Assembly: GCA_905331475.1 (NCBI GenBank)
Contig: CAJNYU010002561.1
Location: 78,317 to 142,316, forward strand
Source: Rotaria socialis
Lineage: Eukaryota; Rotifera; Eurotatoria; Philodinida; Philodinidae
Length of the DNA: 64,000 bases
Reading direction: 5' to 3'
A program made the position numbers and the translations under genes. Below, piece after piece: positions 26,201 through 39,108 of the stretch. Each line of letters opens with the position of its first letter. Positions within the stretch are counted from its first letter, which is position 1. The notes under the pieces were generated by a model. That model searched no databases and was not told where the DNA came from. It worked only from the letters and a program-made list of their open reading frames with translations.

Positions 26201-29200
26201 GTATATCTTGCGCAAAGTGCTCTAAGGGCATTTGAGCTTCGAGATTGTTTGATGAACGAACATCAAACGTCGAAATTTTTTTCTTGATATAACCGCCCAA
26301 TGTTTTTGACTCCAATATACCATAGGACACTATCAAGCCTTCAAGCGCCTGCGGTAGTTGATGTACGATATAATCCAAACGATGGACACAATTGTCAGTG
26401 CTCGCTGGTGTCGATGATGGATTGATAGCAGCAGTAAAAAATATATTTTCTGGTAGATTCTTTCCATGTAATGTTCGATCCATGAACATTTCTTTGAATA
26501 GGCCGAGACATGATGATGTATTAATTTCATCAAAGAAGACAATTAGTTCGATACCATGTAATTCTCTAGCAAGCTGAATAATAGGTGACATGAATTCTTC
26601 GAGCTGCTCTTCGGTTACGCCTGGATGAAGTAAAAGACGATAGAACACTGGTTTCACTTGAGTATAACACAAATATTCATTGAACATTCGAATCGAAATT
26701 TGAACTGATGACGAATGTGGTTCATTCAACAGATGCTTTAGAGAAGAACTTATTTCGATCAATGGTAAAGTTGACAACTGGGATGTTATATAAATGTGCA
26801 ACGCAAGAATAAGTTTTTCCGTAATGTTCATTTGATTTTCACTTGATGTTGTGATGATTGTTTTCCAAATATATTGTAAAATGTTGTTGTCATATTTACA
26901 AGTATATAATGCACGTTTGATCGTGTATAAAAAATCAATATCAATGAGATCAATCAATCGACGTTGAGGCACGACCTGCAACAATGAAGCTTGTGGCATT
27001 ATATGAATTTCTTGGTTATCTTCATTTGCATTGATATGGGTTGGATCGGTATTCTCAAGCTGAATCTGCGTAGACTCATGGAAAGTATGTTCATCGTCAC
27101 CTTCATTATTTTTATTTTCGATTTCAATTCCCGGTTCGTCATCCAAGTTTAACGAATGTGCTGCAGTTGCGTTTGTCTCCTGATCATCGTTTAATTTTTG
27201 TTTCATCCGACGAAGAATTGTGCCCAATAAATTTGGTTCATTGTCAAGAATAGCGATAATAACATTGCGTAGCAACCATATACTTGTACGTTCACGAATA
27301 CGTGGAGATACATTATCTTCAAGTGAACTATTTATAATATTTGCATTCAATAGTGATGAATAAAACAAAAGAAGAAATGTCTTTCCAACACCTGTTTCAC
27401 CTTCAATAATCAATGGCAGTTTTGTCAGTTTTCGTTCGTGTATGTGAAACAACTTGTAAGCAAAACTTTCGGTCAAAATAAATTTTGTATCCTTCATTAT
27501 TTTCTCAAATGTTTCATATTTAATATTAATCAGCCAAGATAAGCATACGACTAAATAATTCCTATTGCGATATTCTTTATTTAGTCTGGGCTCATTATAA
27601 TTGAACAACTGTTTCAATCCATCAGACACATTATTCCAATCATCGTACAGTAACTGTAATGAAAAATTCGGATCATAAACTAGATATGTACGAGGATAAT
27701 TATCATGACGAAAGTCAATTTGAGCAAGATGTTTGGCTTCGTGTATCATTTGTTTCATGGCTATCGAACCAAGATTTTGAATTAACATATTGAAACGATA
27801 AAAGTAGCCAGTAAAAAATCGAATTCGTCGATATAAAAATTTGACAAAAGATATTTCATATATTTTATTTCTTGGTAACTCTGCTATATATTTATCCATA
27901 CAATCATAAATATGGTGACGACATTCATCTAATTCTGATAATTTGTCGAATTCAACAGGTCTCTCAATTTCCTCACACCCTATTAATAGACGATCGATTG
28001 TTCCATTTTCATAAGCTTTCAAAAAGCGCGCAACTAATTCTTCCTCTTCACCGATAAATAGTTGATAGTTCTCACGAGTAACTCCACCGACTGAGTTCGA
28101 TGCTATGATCGACATTAATGGTAAAATGTTATCAAAATTTTGTTTGATATTCATTGAATTTTTATTCCTATCAGGAATTTCTATGATGAATTTCCATGAC
28201 TTCGTGTTCGATAACGAAAAGGTGAGACCACTATCGACATCAGTAAGTGAGCCACAGACAAACAATGAAAAAAACGCTCGATTCAATTCTTCAAATGGCG
28301 CATGAATCGAAATATTGAAATAAACAGTTGGTTGGTCATTTGTCGTTCTTGAATCATACAATAGCAACGAGCTGACTAATGATGATACATTTAATCTATC
28401 ATTAACACTAAAAGTTATCGTATCATCATTTTTGTAGTTCCTGTTGATGTGATGAGTTTTTCCTATAAATTAAAGATATTATTTGAGACACCAATTCATA
28501 CTCGATAGTATCTCACTCACCAATTCCTGCTGTTCCACATATAATTTCAAATTGGGGTTGGACACTGCTACTATTCTGCTGACAGAGTGTAAGAAAATGT
28601 GTGAAAGTTTGATGTGGATCTCGATGCTTAAAATCAAGTTCAAATGGTCTTAGATTTTTTCTATTCATGATTGATCCGCGTGCAACATAATAGATAACTC
28701 CATGAGGCTCTTGTAATCTTGTTAATGAGTCTTGTTCATTCAATAAAAGTTCGCGAAGTCGATGATGCATTTTGTCGATATCCATAACAACAAACGTTGA
28801 GTCTTGGAATGTTCGTACACGAGAGAAGAATAGATGAATATCTTCTTCAGTTGTTGTCGAACACCATAATATTTGATGAAAGGATGGCAATTGACTTTGA
28901 AAGGTATTTAATAGAATACAACATGTGTCCATGTCAAGATCGAGCTTTAATGATGTCTCCTCCATTGCAGGCAATGCAACGAGATATCGTTGATTCTCAT
29001 TTTCCGTGCTATCATGCCGATAGAGTTCTTCTTTGTTGTCAATAAAAGCCTGTATAAAACTACATAGTTGTTGCAGACACATTTCCGCGCTTGCATCTTT
29101 GCCGATCTTGTACCGCGCATAAATATGAGAGACAGTGTCTTGCGACAACCTAGAATTACTTATTCTCAAAGAATGTAAATAGTGTGATAATAACTGTAAC

Positions 29201-32200
29201 GTTAATTTGAGTTCGTTGGTATTTTGATTGTTGATATCTATTGATGAGTACAATTCGCTGAGAAAATGGCATTTAATTAGATTTTCAGTTGAAAGTAGAA
29301 TGATCATGATCATGATTTGCCTATTGGAGAATAATTTAAGCGTCGAGTTTTCTTCTCTAAATCGACTCAAATTGCCTAACCAAATCGCATAATTTGTTTC
29401 TAATGTACGATAGGTCAGTTGTAAATGATCTGTTTGAACTCGAATCGCTTCTTGTAATTGTTGATCTGTTATATTTTGATTGTCTCGTATTTTGGATAAT
29501 AGCGAACTGATTTTGCCTTCGAAAATATAAAGATAATTATGAGCGAGGATTTTGATACGCTGGATTCTTAGTTGACCTGACTTTATTCTGTAGACAAGAG
29601 TCACTTAAACGAGCTTTCTCTACTAGAGAAGACTTTCGATATAATTTTATTGGCACGGTTTGATTGCTTATAGAGAGAGAGAGAGGCTCAAAGCTCCGGT
29701 GGGAAAAGGACTCTAGCTTTCTTAGCCATATCTCTCGGCTATGCTATTTACGAATGTCTTCAAATTTATCTATTGATAAGAAACCCATCCAATAATACGC
29801 ATAATAAGATCGAGAAGTATCTTAAATGTATATACTTGCTGTCTGCCAGTCGTGAAAAAGCTAAATATCATCATTGCAGATAGCAGTATAGCAATGGCAA
29901 GAGAAATGAAAAAAACGGATTGATTCTCTATGGACAAGTGAAATGATCATCAATCGTAAAATTTTAAAACTACTTTTGAAATGCTTTTTCTATTGAGTTT
30001 TGGCCTCCGATAGGGCTATGGGAACCATACATTAGTTTTCTATGGATTTATGGAACGATCGCCTTAATCACTTTTGCTCATTCTATTCAAATGTGGTAAA
30101 TACTTTTCTGGTTCTACGATTTTGGCTATTTGACATCGAATATCTCGGGAGCACATCTGCCGAAAAGTATTTGATTTTGCTGAATTCAATGAAATGTCTA
30201 TAATTTTCATAATTTGAAAATTTTTGATATCGTACTTAAAACAGTCGACAATGTCAAAAACCTGATTGCAAGGGTTGAATACCGCTCTGATATGAAAATT
30301 ATAGACATTCCACTGGATTCAGCAACACCAAATATTTTTCGACAGACTCCTCGCAAGATATTCGACGTCAAATCGTCTAAATCCTAGTACCAGAAAAATG
30401 TTTATCACATTTGCATAGATTGATAATGAGTGGCCAAGATCGTCATCGCATAGATCCATAGAAACCTAATGTGTACTTCCAATAGTTCGATCGGAGGCCA
30501 ATACTTCACAGAAAAAGCATTTCAAAAGTAATTTCAATATTTGAGGGCAGACAATCATCTCGCTTGCTCATTGAGAATCAATCGACTTTTTTCTTATCTT
30601 TACATTGCTGCACTGCTCTGTGAAATGGTCAAAGCCAACAAGTTGTTAGTTTCATTTATTGATGAATTATACGAATTTTAGCTATGATGGTAGAAAAGTT
30701 TACAAAATCTTCTTTTCCTTTTCAAACTGTTAGTAGGCTGTAGTAACCTACTTTCACTTAAATAGAAATATAAACGCATGCGAAAGAAAACAATGTCGCC
30801 CCACTACCGGCTAATCTTACCAAAGATAGATTGACCCTTCTCAAAATATCAACTCTGCTCCAAAAATGTTCGACTATTTGTCAAGCTTCAAAAGTAAGTG
30901 TCTCTTCTCCCCTCTCTGCATTGTTTCCATCCTCCTTCCTGATAGTTAAACTCAAAATATGTTCATACTTGTCCTATCGTGAATTTCGTATTGCTTATCC
31001 CTGAGCTGGCAATCTGGATGACCGGCAATTTCTAGTTTGACAAACATCGAATATATTTTCTCAACAATCTCCAATAATCGAAGTTGTTCACTCAGTAAAA
31101 CTTTCTTGTGAGACATATTCGATGGCAGGTCGACGTTGCAAAATGTAAGTTGACGTTTATGATCGTTGATATCAGCCATAGACAAAACAAATTTGGTTCT
31201 TTTCAGATCTTGCGGTCTATCTTCTTGCTCGACTTCTGCATCGAGATTGTCAGTATCTGTCGATGCTCTCATTTTAACAATCGAATATTCGATTTGAAAA
31301 TAGGATGGCTTATTTATCAAACGTCCTAGCCGTATAGTAATGATGCCTGTTTTATATATGTGTTCCATTGTGACGAGAGCATTGTCCAATGTCGATGTCT
31401 CTTCTGTTGATAGCCACATATTAACAGTTTGTATATTTTCATTTATTACTATAACATAATATAGAATGACTGAATCAATTATTTGTTTTAGACAAATTTA
31501 ACTTATTTGAAAAATTCTTACTGCGTTTATCAGCAGTCAAAGTGATAATAAATAGTTCACATTTTAGAAAAGCATCTTACCTCTCATATGCTTCAGTGAG
31601 CTTTCTTCAACGCTGCGTAGTTGCGAAAGACGACTAACAAATTCTTTCAAGATTTTTGCTTTAGTAATAAATGGTTCGCATAATACATAAGTAATTATTA
31701 ACGAATTAAGAATCATACTATTTCGTTCTTGGAATTGAAATTGCGTGGTCAAATTATCTCGTAATTCTTGAAATTTATGTCGTCCTTGAGGCGAATATAA
31801 ATCAGATTTTTCCATCATCTTAACCACAGCTGAACATTCTACTGATATCTTAATCAAATGTAAATGTTCGCCTCCGAGTGTTGTAAATTGTTCCAGAAGA
31901 ATTTTGTAAACTTGACTTATTTCGCTAAGAGATATATTTTCGTTGCTACTCAATCGTTTAAGATGATCAATTGACTCATCTTCATGATCCATGGGAATAA
32001 TATCAAATTGTCGAATACAATCAACGATACTATTGATGTGACAATAATATTGGTAGATTTTCAGCCATTTGCATACTTGTTCAATGTCATTTTGATCGGG
32101 ACCATCGACCACTGTTACTCTGCTTGCTCTTGATGTTCCTTGAGTTGTTGAACGATTTGTGAAAAGTCTTTGGACTTCTTCCCGGACATTAATGTTCTTG

Positions 32201-35200
32201 TCATAAAAAACAGTTTTAAGACTGACCATATCACTGAGTTTTATCTTGCCATTTAAGAGACTGTCAATGAACTGAAATACTTGATCAAGTGTATCATTCA
32301 ATTGGGTTTCTCGAATTGGTTGTGTTGCAAGTGCAAAGTATCGTTGATACAATATATTGAAGATACCTTGGAATAGATGACATATCGCTAAGCTAGTGGA
32401 TTTAATTTGAAACCATATCGTACGCGGACTTGTTACATTTTGGTTGTTGATGGTGATTATAAACCGACCACCTCGTTGTGTTTCGAATTCACCATGTAAA
32501 ACATGTTTATGAATGGAAGTATTCTCTTTTGAAAAAATTAATTCGGCACATGCGGTTACGTCATGTTGGCGATATTCGATGTGGACATTACACGGATACT
32601 TCTCACTAGTGAGAAACCATTGGATTTTTTGACGATCGCTTATTGGAAATATTTTCTCAGCTGATGATAGACTGTTGACAGTGAATGTGTTCTTAGACTG
32701 AGAGCGTTTCATTTCACGAATGAAATTGGATGACTCTTTCTGATTATCAGTTCCTTCGTGAACGATAATTTGAATCGAATTCGAACAATTGAATAGATAG
32801 CAGATTCGACGAAGATGATTGCCGAACGGCTTGAGGAGTCGTAATGCATTTTCTAGAACTCTTTTTGTCTGAATGCAGTCTACGGTGTCATCATCTCTAA
32901 TAGTATTGATGTCATTAAATATATCTGCAGCCGCGACGACGTTGCACGTTTTGAGCCACTCAACAATATAATGAAAAATATTGAAAAATCTATGAAACCA
33001 CGTGAGCCATTCGTTAACTTGTCGAATGAATCGATCAAAGAATGGCTCTATTGGATTGATTACTGACATGTCAATATCTTTTGGTTTTGCTATGCCCACA
33101 ATCGTATCGATGTTTAATATTGTAGTCGGAAATTTGTATTGTTCCCGATTTGACAATTTTGATATTTTGTCCAAGTCCATGAAACGAAGAAAATACCGAA
33201 TAATCGATGGACTTAAAAGAGCACGATAATTTGCGCATGTACCTGCAACAAGAAAGAACAATTTTCAGGTCTGAAAACAACTATGAAAGTTCAAATATCT
33301 CTATGTTTTCAACAACGATATCCTATATTTGCAAGTAGCACTATATTTAGTTCGTGGTAGTTGCTGAAAAGACATCTTTATTGTCAGTGCATCGGAAAAA
33401 GAATTCCTAATCCGAACAAAATACCAATGAAAGTTGAGAAGAAGTACATTTTTATTGATTTTTTGGACGCGACTGATGTCCGCGGTCTGACTTTGAGTAT
33501 GAATGAAGAGTTTTTCTCCATTCACACTCACATTTTGTCAAAGACTAAAATTCAAATTTTGAATCATCTGTCGCAATGAATCGTTCTGCATCTGTTGTTT
33601 CCGATACAGAATGCATTCAGAAATGAATAATTTCTCTCGTTGAGTCTTTTCGGTGCTCAAGAACCAAAACACATGATTTCATTTTCCCTCGGCTGAAATC
33701 CACACATATTACTGCACATTTAGAGAAAATAATCTAAAACATGCTCAACTGTTCTAATGGAAACCGTTGCTTTTAAAGCTAATCACCTTGAATAAATGCC
33801 ATTTTAGTTGAAAAATACAATAAAAATCACTCTCGGAAGTTCTGAAGTTGAAGAAAAACGTTTTTCTGATCAAAAATATCCTATTGAATATTTTGTTTTT
33901 AACCATAAAAAGAACTTTCGACATCTGAGTTCCTTTCATCTTAGATTGTAGCATGTGTTTCTTAATGCCTTGAACTCCAATAAACACGCGAAATGTTAGA
34001 AGCAACGTGTGTTGACTAAAATTACCTTTTAGTAAGAAAATGTCTTCGATGAATTGCTTTCCATTCTCGATGATTTCGTCCATTTCTTTCTTGCCGGCCG
34101 AAGACAAATCTTGTTGGTGGATATGGAGAATGCAATCGAAGATCTTTTCGACATTTGGAAGTAAGAATACATTTTTCTTATATTTCACAATGATAGTATG
34201 GAATACATTGGTAACAAAGATAATTGTCAAAATATTGTTGGCATCGAGATGTACATTCTGCAACCATTTGTCAATACTCGCAAGTATATGATTTATATTA
34301 TCTGAACTCGATTTCAAGAGTGCCAAATATGTTATTTTTGACCAAACGTACTTCGTAAAACGGTTGTTTAGATGAGAGTTGCATAGGTCATGGTAGACTT
34401 TCGAAGTTAATTGTTCCGACCATTCTGTAGAAATATTTAAAGTATAGTCACTTAGCCATTCATCTCGAATCACCAGAGCAGGATCAATAGTTTCTGGCAG
34501 ATTTTGATCAAAATCAATCAATTTTTCAAAGAGAAGTTTCATTTTTTTGATTTTATTATGTGATTGAGTACCAGTTTTAAACACCAATCGTTCGATAATG
34601 AGTACATAAGGAGGTTGCTGAAGATTGGGCGCCACTGATAGACTAAGAGCTAACCGAAAAAATTCTTTTAGTCTTTGTTCTGGCAATAAATAATAGCCTT
34701 TATTGTAGCGGTGTTTCTCAATAAAGACAGATATTATTCCTTCTAATACTTTTACGTAACTTGCACGGTGCACATGTGTGATGGTTGCTAATATATTTTG
34801 GGCAGATTCAATGTCTTGATAAAATTTGTCAATATTTGCCGTTGGAAAACGCCTGGTCAAATTTAAAATTAGATGACTTTGAACCATTTCACTGAGATCA
34901 CTGTTTTCAAATAAATACAGAAACATCTTCCAAGCTTCGTCCCCATCATATTTCCAAATAGAATAAGCTTGAAAATATTTGCCGAATAAGGTTTCTCTGG
35001 ACTTCAAAGCCCGCAATAAATCACCGACATGATGGAAGTAATAATATTGATTTCGGATACGCGAAGTAAATATGTCCAAAAACTGTTCATAGAACAATTC
35101 AGGCGATAGACTTAAACTTTGTACAAGATTAAATAAAGTACTGAACGGCGAGTAATTAGCATCCAATAATGGATACTTTATCGTGACTAAATGAATCAAC

Positions 35201-35933
35201 GCTGGAATGTCGAAAGCGAATTCACTGAATGCCTCTTTATAATCAATGTATGTTGTTATTATTTGTTGAAGAGTCAACGGTGAATATTTCAATTTTGATA
35301 CCACATCTATCCATCGAAGACGATGCTGATGATCGTCAACAATCATTGATGACTGAAATGATAATTTACATAAAACGAGGAATGCCAAGAATGTGTCTTC
35401 ATTATTGATTGTTGTTATATTCACTAAATGTTCACGAATATTCATTTTGTTCAATTGATTCTTGTCACTGATATTGAGATTTGGTTTTGCACCTTTTGTT
35501 TCTACAAATATTTTAACCAGATAATTGTGCAGTGCTTGCCGAACTTGTTTGTTGTAGCTACTCGCTGGCCACATACCGAAGAATGATCGAACTCTAGTGT
35601 CATACTCCTCTATTCGACAACAAATATAGAAGTAGGAATCAATACGATCTTGGATCTTAGGTGAAGTATCTATCGCTGTAAAGCTAGATATTATAGAGTT
35701 TAAAATATGAGTGCGATCATTTGTAAATGTTGTGCTATTTTGAGAATAACTTGTTCTATCGAAGGTTGTGAAAAGATCAAGAACTGTATCGAAGAATTCT
35801 TGCCCAATAGTGTCTTCATGGAAAATGCTAACTATGCGAGCAACTGTGTCCAATGGAGGTGGGTTTTGGTTGTAGCCTTGAGGCATAACTACAGTATTTG
35901 ACGCTTGAAAGAATGCTGTCAAGCAGTAGTTAT
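14234..35933 (-). CDS. giant RNF213/mysterin-like AAA+ protein, 5' end unresolved
   Basis: RNF213 is a giant cytosolic AAA+ ATPase and ubiquitin ligase. Fifteen exons join in frame: 35933-34026, 33242-31581, 31448-30969, 29603-28521, 28462-26153, 26093-25759, 25705-25633, 25574-25363, 25304-23577, 23027-21998, 21390-19144, 19055-18886, 18830-17920, 17643-15668, 15615-14234; about 5,835 residues. P-loops are CGTAGIGKTHH (across the 28521/28462 join), EGETGVGKTFLL (near 27390) and GAPGQSKT (across 25633/25574). Walker B segments are LIVFFDEINTSSCLG (near 26540) and VVFLDEASLPDEKK (25304 onward). Family-typical text includes HERKLTKLPLIIEGETGVGK, DRTLHGKNLPENIFF, CFASIFLNDWNFYFFDS and the C-terminal YIPDLSRFYLLLHQ. 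I find no C3HC4 RING or RZ finger in the spliced protein. The last ~640 residues go beyond the usual end and look ubiquitin-like. The first exon has an acceptor at 35933, so an upstream exon is likely; alternatively translation starts at in-frame ATGs at 35955 or 35886. Confidence 0.85.
23305..23389. repeat. mariner-type MITE in an RNF213-like intron
   Basis: An 85-base element starts CACTGTAAAAAAAA and ends TTTTTTTTACAGTG, a perfect 14-base terminal inverted repeat, and is flanked on both sides by TA. TA-flanked CACTGTA-type ends fit small non-autonomous Tc1/mariner elements. It sits inside the 549-base intron 23028-23576, which explains part of that intron's unusual length. Confidence 0.65.
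29883..30616. repeat. 734-base imperfect palindrome inside an intron
   Basis: Two long arms are inverted copies around a centre near 30250. Matching pairs include GCAGTATAGCAATG (29883) with CATTGCTGCACTGC (ending 30616), TACTTTTGAAATGC (near 29973) with GCATTTCAAAAGTA (near 30520), GGCCTCCGAT (near 30002) with ATCGGAGGCC, and ATGTCTATAATTTTCAT (30194-30210) with its exact complement at 30292-30308. The arms are diverged but collinear over the whole length, as in an old foldback or MITE-type element. It lies in intron 29604-30968 of the RNF213-like gene. In the transcript it would form a long hairpin. It has no coding capacity. Confidence 0.8.
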
Positions 35934-36660
35934 CTAAAAAACACATATTGTTCAAGTAGATGTTATTGCAATGTCAAACAAAGATTAGTAAAGTTTTGAA
36001 GCATCAAAATGAAAAACAAGCAAAGCTGTCACAGTTGAAGCCATAATTCCGACATTGCGAATAGATATGTTACAACTATGCCAGAAACGAATGCCATCGT
36101 CAACGAATGAGATCAGAACGATAATTTTTTAGGATTCTGCTTGTAATCTTTTGAATAAACTAGCTGACATGGTATCCATTTTCAAGACGACGAGCGGTTG
36201 ATCCCTATTAATTAGTTCTATTTGAAAACCAGAGATGCTGGCGATGCCACAATAATCAGAAACAGTTTAACATTAGCGTTGCTTGTTGCTACATCACCAA
36301 CATCTTTGTTAAAAATATCGATTTCGTGTGAACCGCTCGAAAATTACTGGTTAACTGCGGTTAGTTTTTTTTTTATTAACAGCTATTAGCCATGGTTATC
36401 GATGGGTTCGCATGGTATGAATGATAGCTTACACTGGAACAGCGCTTCTCTGTTCGATCAGCCGCTTTACAGAAGATATATCATGAACACAGGTTATGTA
36501 GTATCTGTGATCCCCAGCCATTTTCATTGCGCAAGCGCCAGTGATTTTCTCAGAAAACAAATATACGGTACGGTGGAAAGTCTGATAAACTATATCATAA
36601 TAGTGTGGGTGTAGGTGAGTATACGGCGGGATTTATCTTCCCATTTATACCAAGTCACAA

Positions 36661-36762
36661 CCAAGGGGGTAAGCGGTGGCACCTAGTACCGAAAAGTGCT
36701 GGGCAGGTGCTGAGGTGCTGAGGAGGTGCCGAGGTGCTAGGTGCCAGCACTTACCCCCTTGG
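36661..36762. mobile_element. 102-base MITE with 6-bp target duplication
   Basis: The element begins CCAAGGGGGTAAGCGGTGGC and ends with the near-exact inverse, GCACTTACCCCCTTGG. The terminal inverted repeat runs about 26 bases with two mismatches. It is flanked by TCACAA at 36655-36660 and again at 36763-36768, a clean 6-base target-site duplication. The interior is a run of AGGTGCTG-type words. No coding capacity, so it would be moved by a transposase encoded elsewhere. The near-perfect ends and intact duplication suggest a fairly recent insertion. Confidence 0.75.
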
Positions 36763-36769
36763 TCACAAC

Positions 36770-36846
36770 TATCCTATGTCGCGCACGTCGATCGAAAACC
36801 GCCGGTTAACCGGCAGTTCTTGGTCGGTTTCTGCGACATGGGAAAT
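36770..36846. repeat. small inverted-repeat element, GGTTAACC family
   Basis: The left end TATCCTATGTCGCG pairs with the right end TGCGACATGGGAAA at 11 of 14 positions. The core holds the perfect 14-base palindrome GCCGGTTAACCGGC. Ends and core resemble the element at 6857-7007, so the two are probably members of one non-autonomous family. It starts two bases after the target duplication of the neighbouring 36661-36762 element, which suggests that one inserted beside or into the other. Confidence 0.5.
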
Positions 36847-39108
36847 ACCTCAGAATTTCCCTGAATTCTGTAGATTTCTCATGGATTCCTGAAGATTCTC
36901 ACAAATTTCGGAAAAATATCTACGATTTTTTATAATTCTCTGGTTCCCTCGAGTTCGGTCAGATTCCAGGATTCAGTTGTTCACACCAGAGTTCAGTGTG
37001 GGGCGTCTCGTGGGACGAACATTTTTAGAAAATTTTAAGCAGACAAGAAAGAATTGAAGTCTCTTTCGAGGTGATTCTACTATATGCTTACTGTCTTTAT
37101 CCATTAAAATTATATTTATTGACGTCAACGACCGCTTTCAAATTTTATTCTCATATTTAAAAACAAAATTCCGGTATATGTTGTTCAATTTAGCAGAAGT
37201 ATTTTAAAAGAAAACGAATACAAGCTTTTCAAAGTCATCTAAGGCAACGATCTTAATTTTAATGGATAGAGATAGTATGCATATCATAGAATCATATCGA
37301 AAGAGATTTTGATTCTTTCTTGTCTGGTTAAAATTTTCTAAAAATGTTCGTCCCATCTCGTCCCACACGGAGCTCTGGTTCACACCTTGTGGATCTGATA
37401 CTGCATATTCATTCTTATGAAATTCAGCAATATCTACGATGTATTGTATGGTAGTTGCGGGTGTTCCAGATCGTGGATAAAGAAAATACCCACGCCCACG
37501 ATTTCACAATAGATCTAAAGGGAGAAAAATATTTAGTACAACAGCTTAGTAAGTGGGAATTCTTGCAAATTAGGTTTGGGATTATCGGCAAATAGAAATT
37601 AAATTTTTGAAAATTCACTACTGGCGTATTCCAGAAAACAGTCAGCTCTGTCTCTTGTTTACTTCCGTGCCATAGTCCGTCGGATCATTAGTTACCGTCG
37701 TTAAGTGAACTCAAATGAAGTTGTATCTCACATACGATTATAATATACCAGTATTTCACGCACTCGTAGTAATAAAATGAGTATTATTCAAAAGACTGTC
37801 TTATGATCTTTAAGAAACTATTTTTTATCTCATAATGTGCTTTTCTTGTGTCGGGAAAAAAGAAAAAGAAAAATAACAGAACTCCCTCTTATCTCCATTT
37901 CTTATTGACACACATAAAACATCCAACCGGTATCTTATCAATATTTGTTTTAAAGTTACAACAGGGCATAAATATATTAACGGTATGGGTTTGGGTAAAA
38001 GCGCAGATAACAGACATGGACGATCCACACGCTCAAGATAGTCCGAAGGAATACACCCAGAACGTTAGTTTCATTACTTGACAGACTGATGATCGTGATT
38101 TAAATGAGTACTAGCAGTATTACGTTTGAAATAAGATAGTTACAATATTCTTGATAAAAAATGGTATGGGCGTCGGTACACATAATATATTCTCTGACAC
38201 CCACCCTGTTCTAATATATAGTATCAAATCACAAAAAAAGACTTAATTATAAAACTAAATGTATTAGATCTTGAAAAAATCGTATTGATAATTGCTATAC
38301 AGCTAAAGCACCGCATGTATTTATGAGAAATGAATTTGAAGTGCACTATAGGGTATGCAATCAAGCCTTTTTATCTTTTTTCAATTCGCTTTTATTCCAG
38401 TTTTTGATGCTATTGATCAAAACATCGATTTAATATAAAATAATGATAATATCCGACTATATACAATACAAATTACTGTATCACAACAGTGATTAGATTT
38501 TTAATTCTGCTATTTTATACAAAAATAGCTGAAGAAACAATTGAGACTTCCGTTTTGGGATCCTAAGCAAATTTGAAACTCTTTCAATGTCTTATGAAGT
38601 CTTCTGAAATTTGTAAAAACGTGCTTAGTAGATGGAAAATTAATTAGGAAACCAATGCAATAGGTTAGTTTTCGTTAGTCTTATTTTGGCAGAAATATCA
38701 AATTTTATTGTTATGTCAACCTGCTGAATACGATCGACTTCGTTTGGAATTTAAAAAAGATGTCGCCATAGTTGACTATTGAAGGTTTCATAAAGGAGTA
38801 TGATGTCCATGTTGTTGGAAAAGGCTATCTGAAGAGCTAATTATTAACTCAAAAACAACGTACAATACACATTTTTTCATTGTAAACATTCTTTCGACCA
38901 GCAATAGTTTAGTTATGATCATCGAAGCTATGCGCATTTTTCCTTAATTATGACTGTATTTTTGTCCATATTCAAGACATCTGATTTAAAGATTTATTAA
39001 TCGTGTGCGCAACCTGAAGAGAATATGTTTCACGATGAAAAACTATTATGATGGCAGTACTGTCAATATTTTTTATAACCACTTCTTTCTCAATATATTT
39101 TTTCGAAT

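Larger units (their letters stand above)
36000..39108. other. non-coding stretch with small mobile elements
   Basis: This should hold the missing 5' exon(s) and promoter of the RNF213-like gene, but no exon could be joined with confidence. Two inverted-repeat elements (36661-36762, 36770-36846) lie side by side, and a degenerate GGTTAACTGCGG block is at 36331-36400. A repetitive block of TTCC/GATTCT words follows at 36845-36990. The short plus frames at 36402-36864 are read through these repeats and are not genes. Confidence 0.4.

Noticed and set aside
33301..33579. Extra exon of the RNF213-like gene inside intron 33243-34025
   Set aside because: The flanking exons already join in phase to give a continuous ...LLKGTCANY... 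reading, and frames on both strands here are equally long.
36402..36864. Plus-strand frames as genes
   Set aside because: They run through inverted-repeat elements and low-complexity GGTGCTG words and have no protein-like signature.
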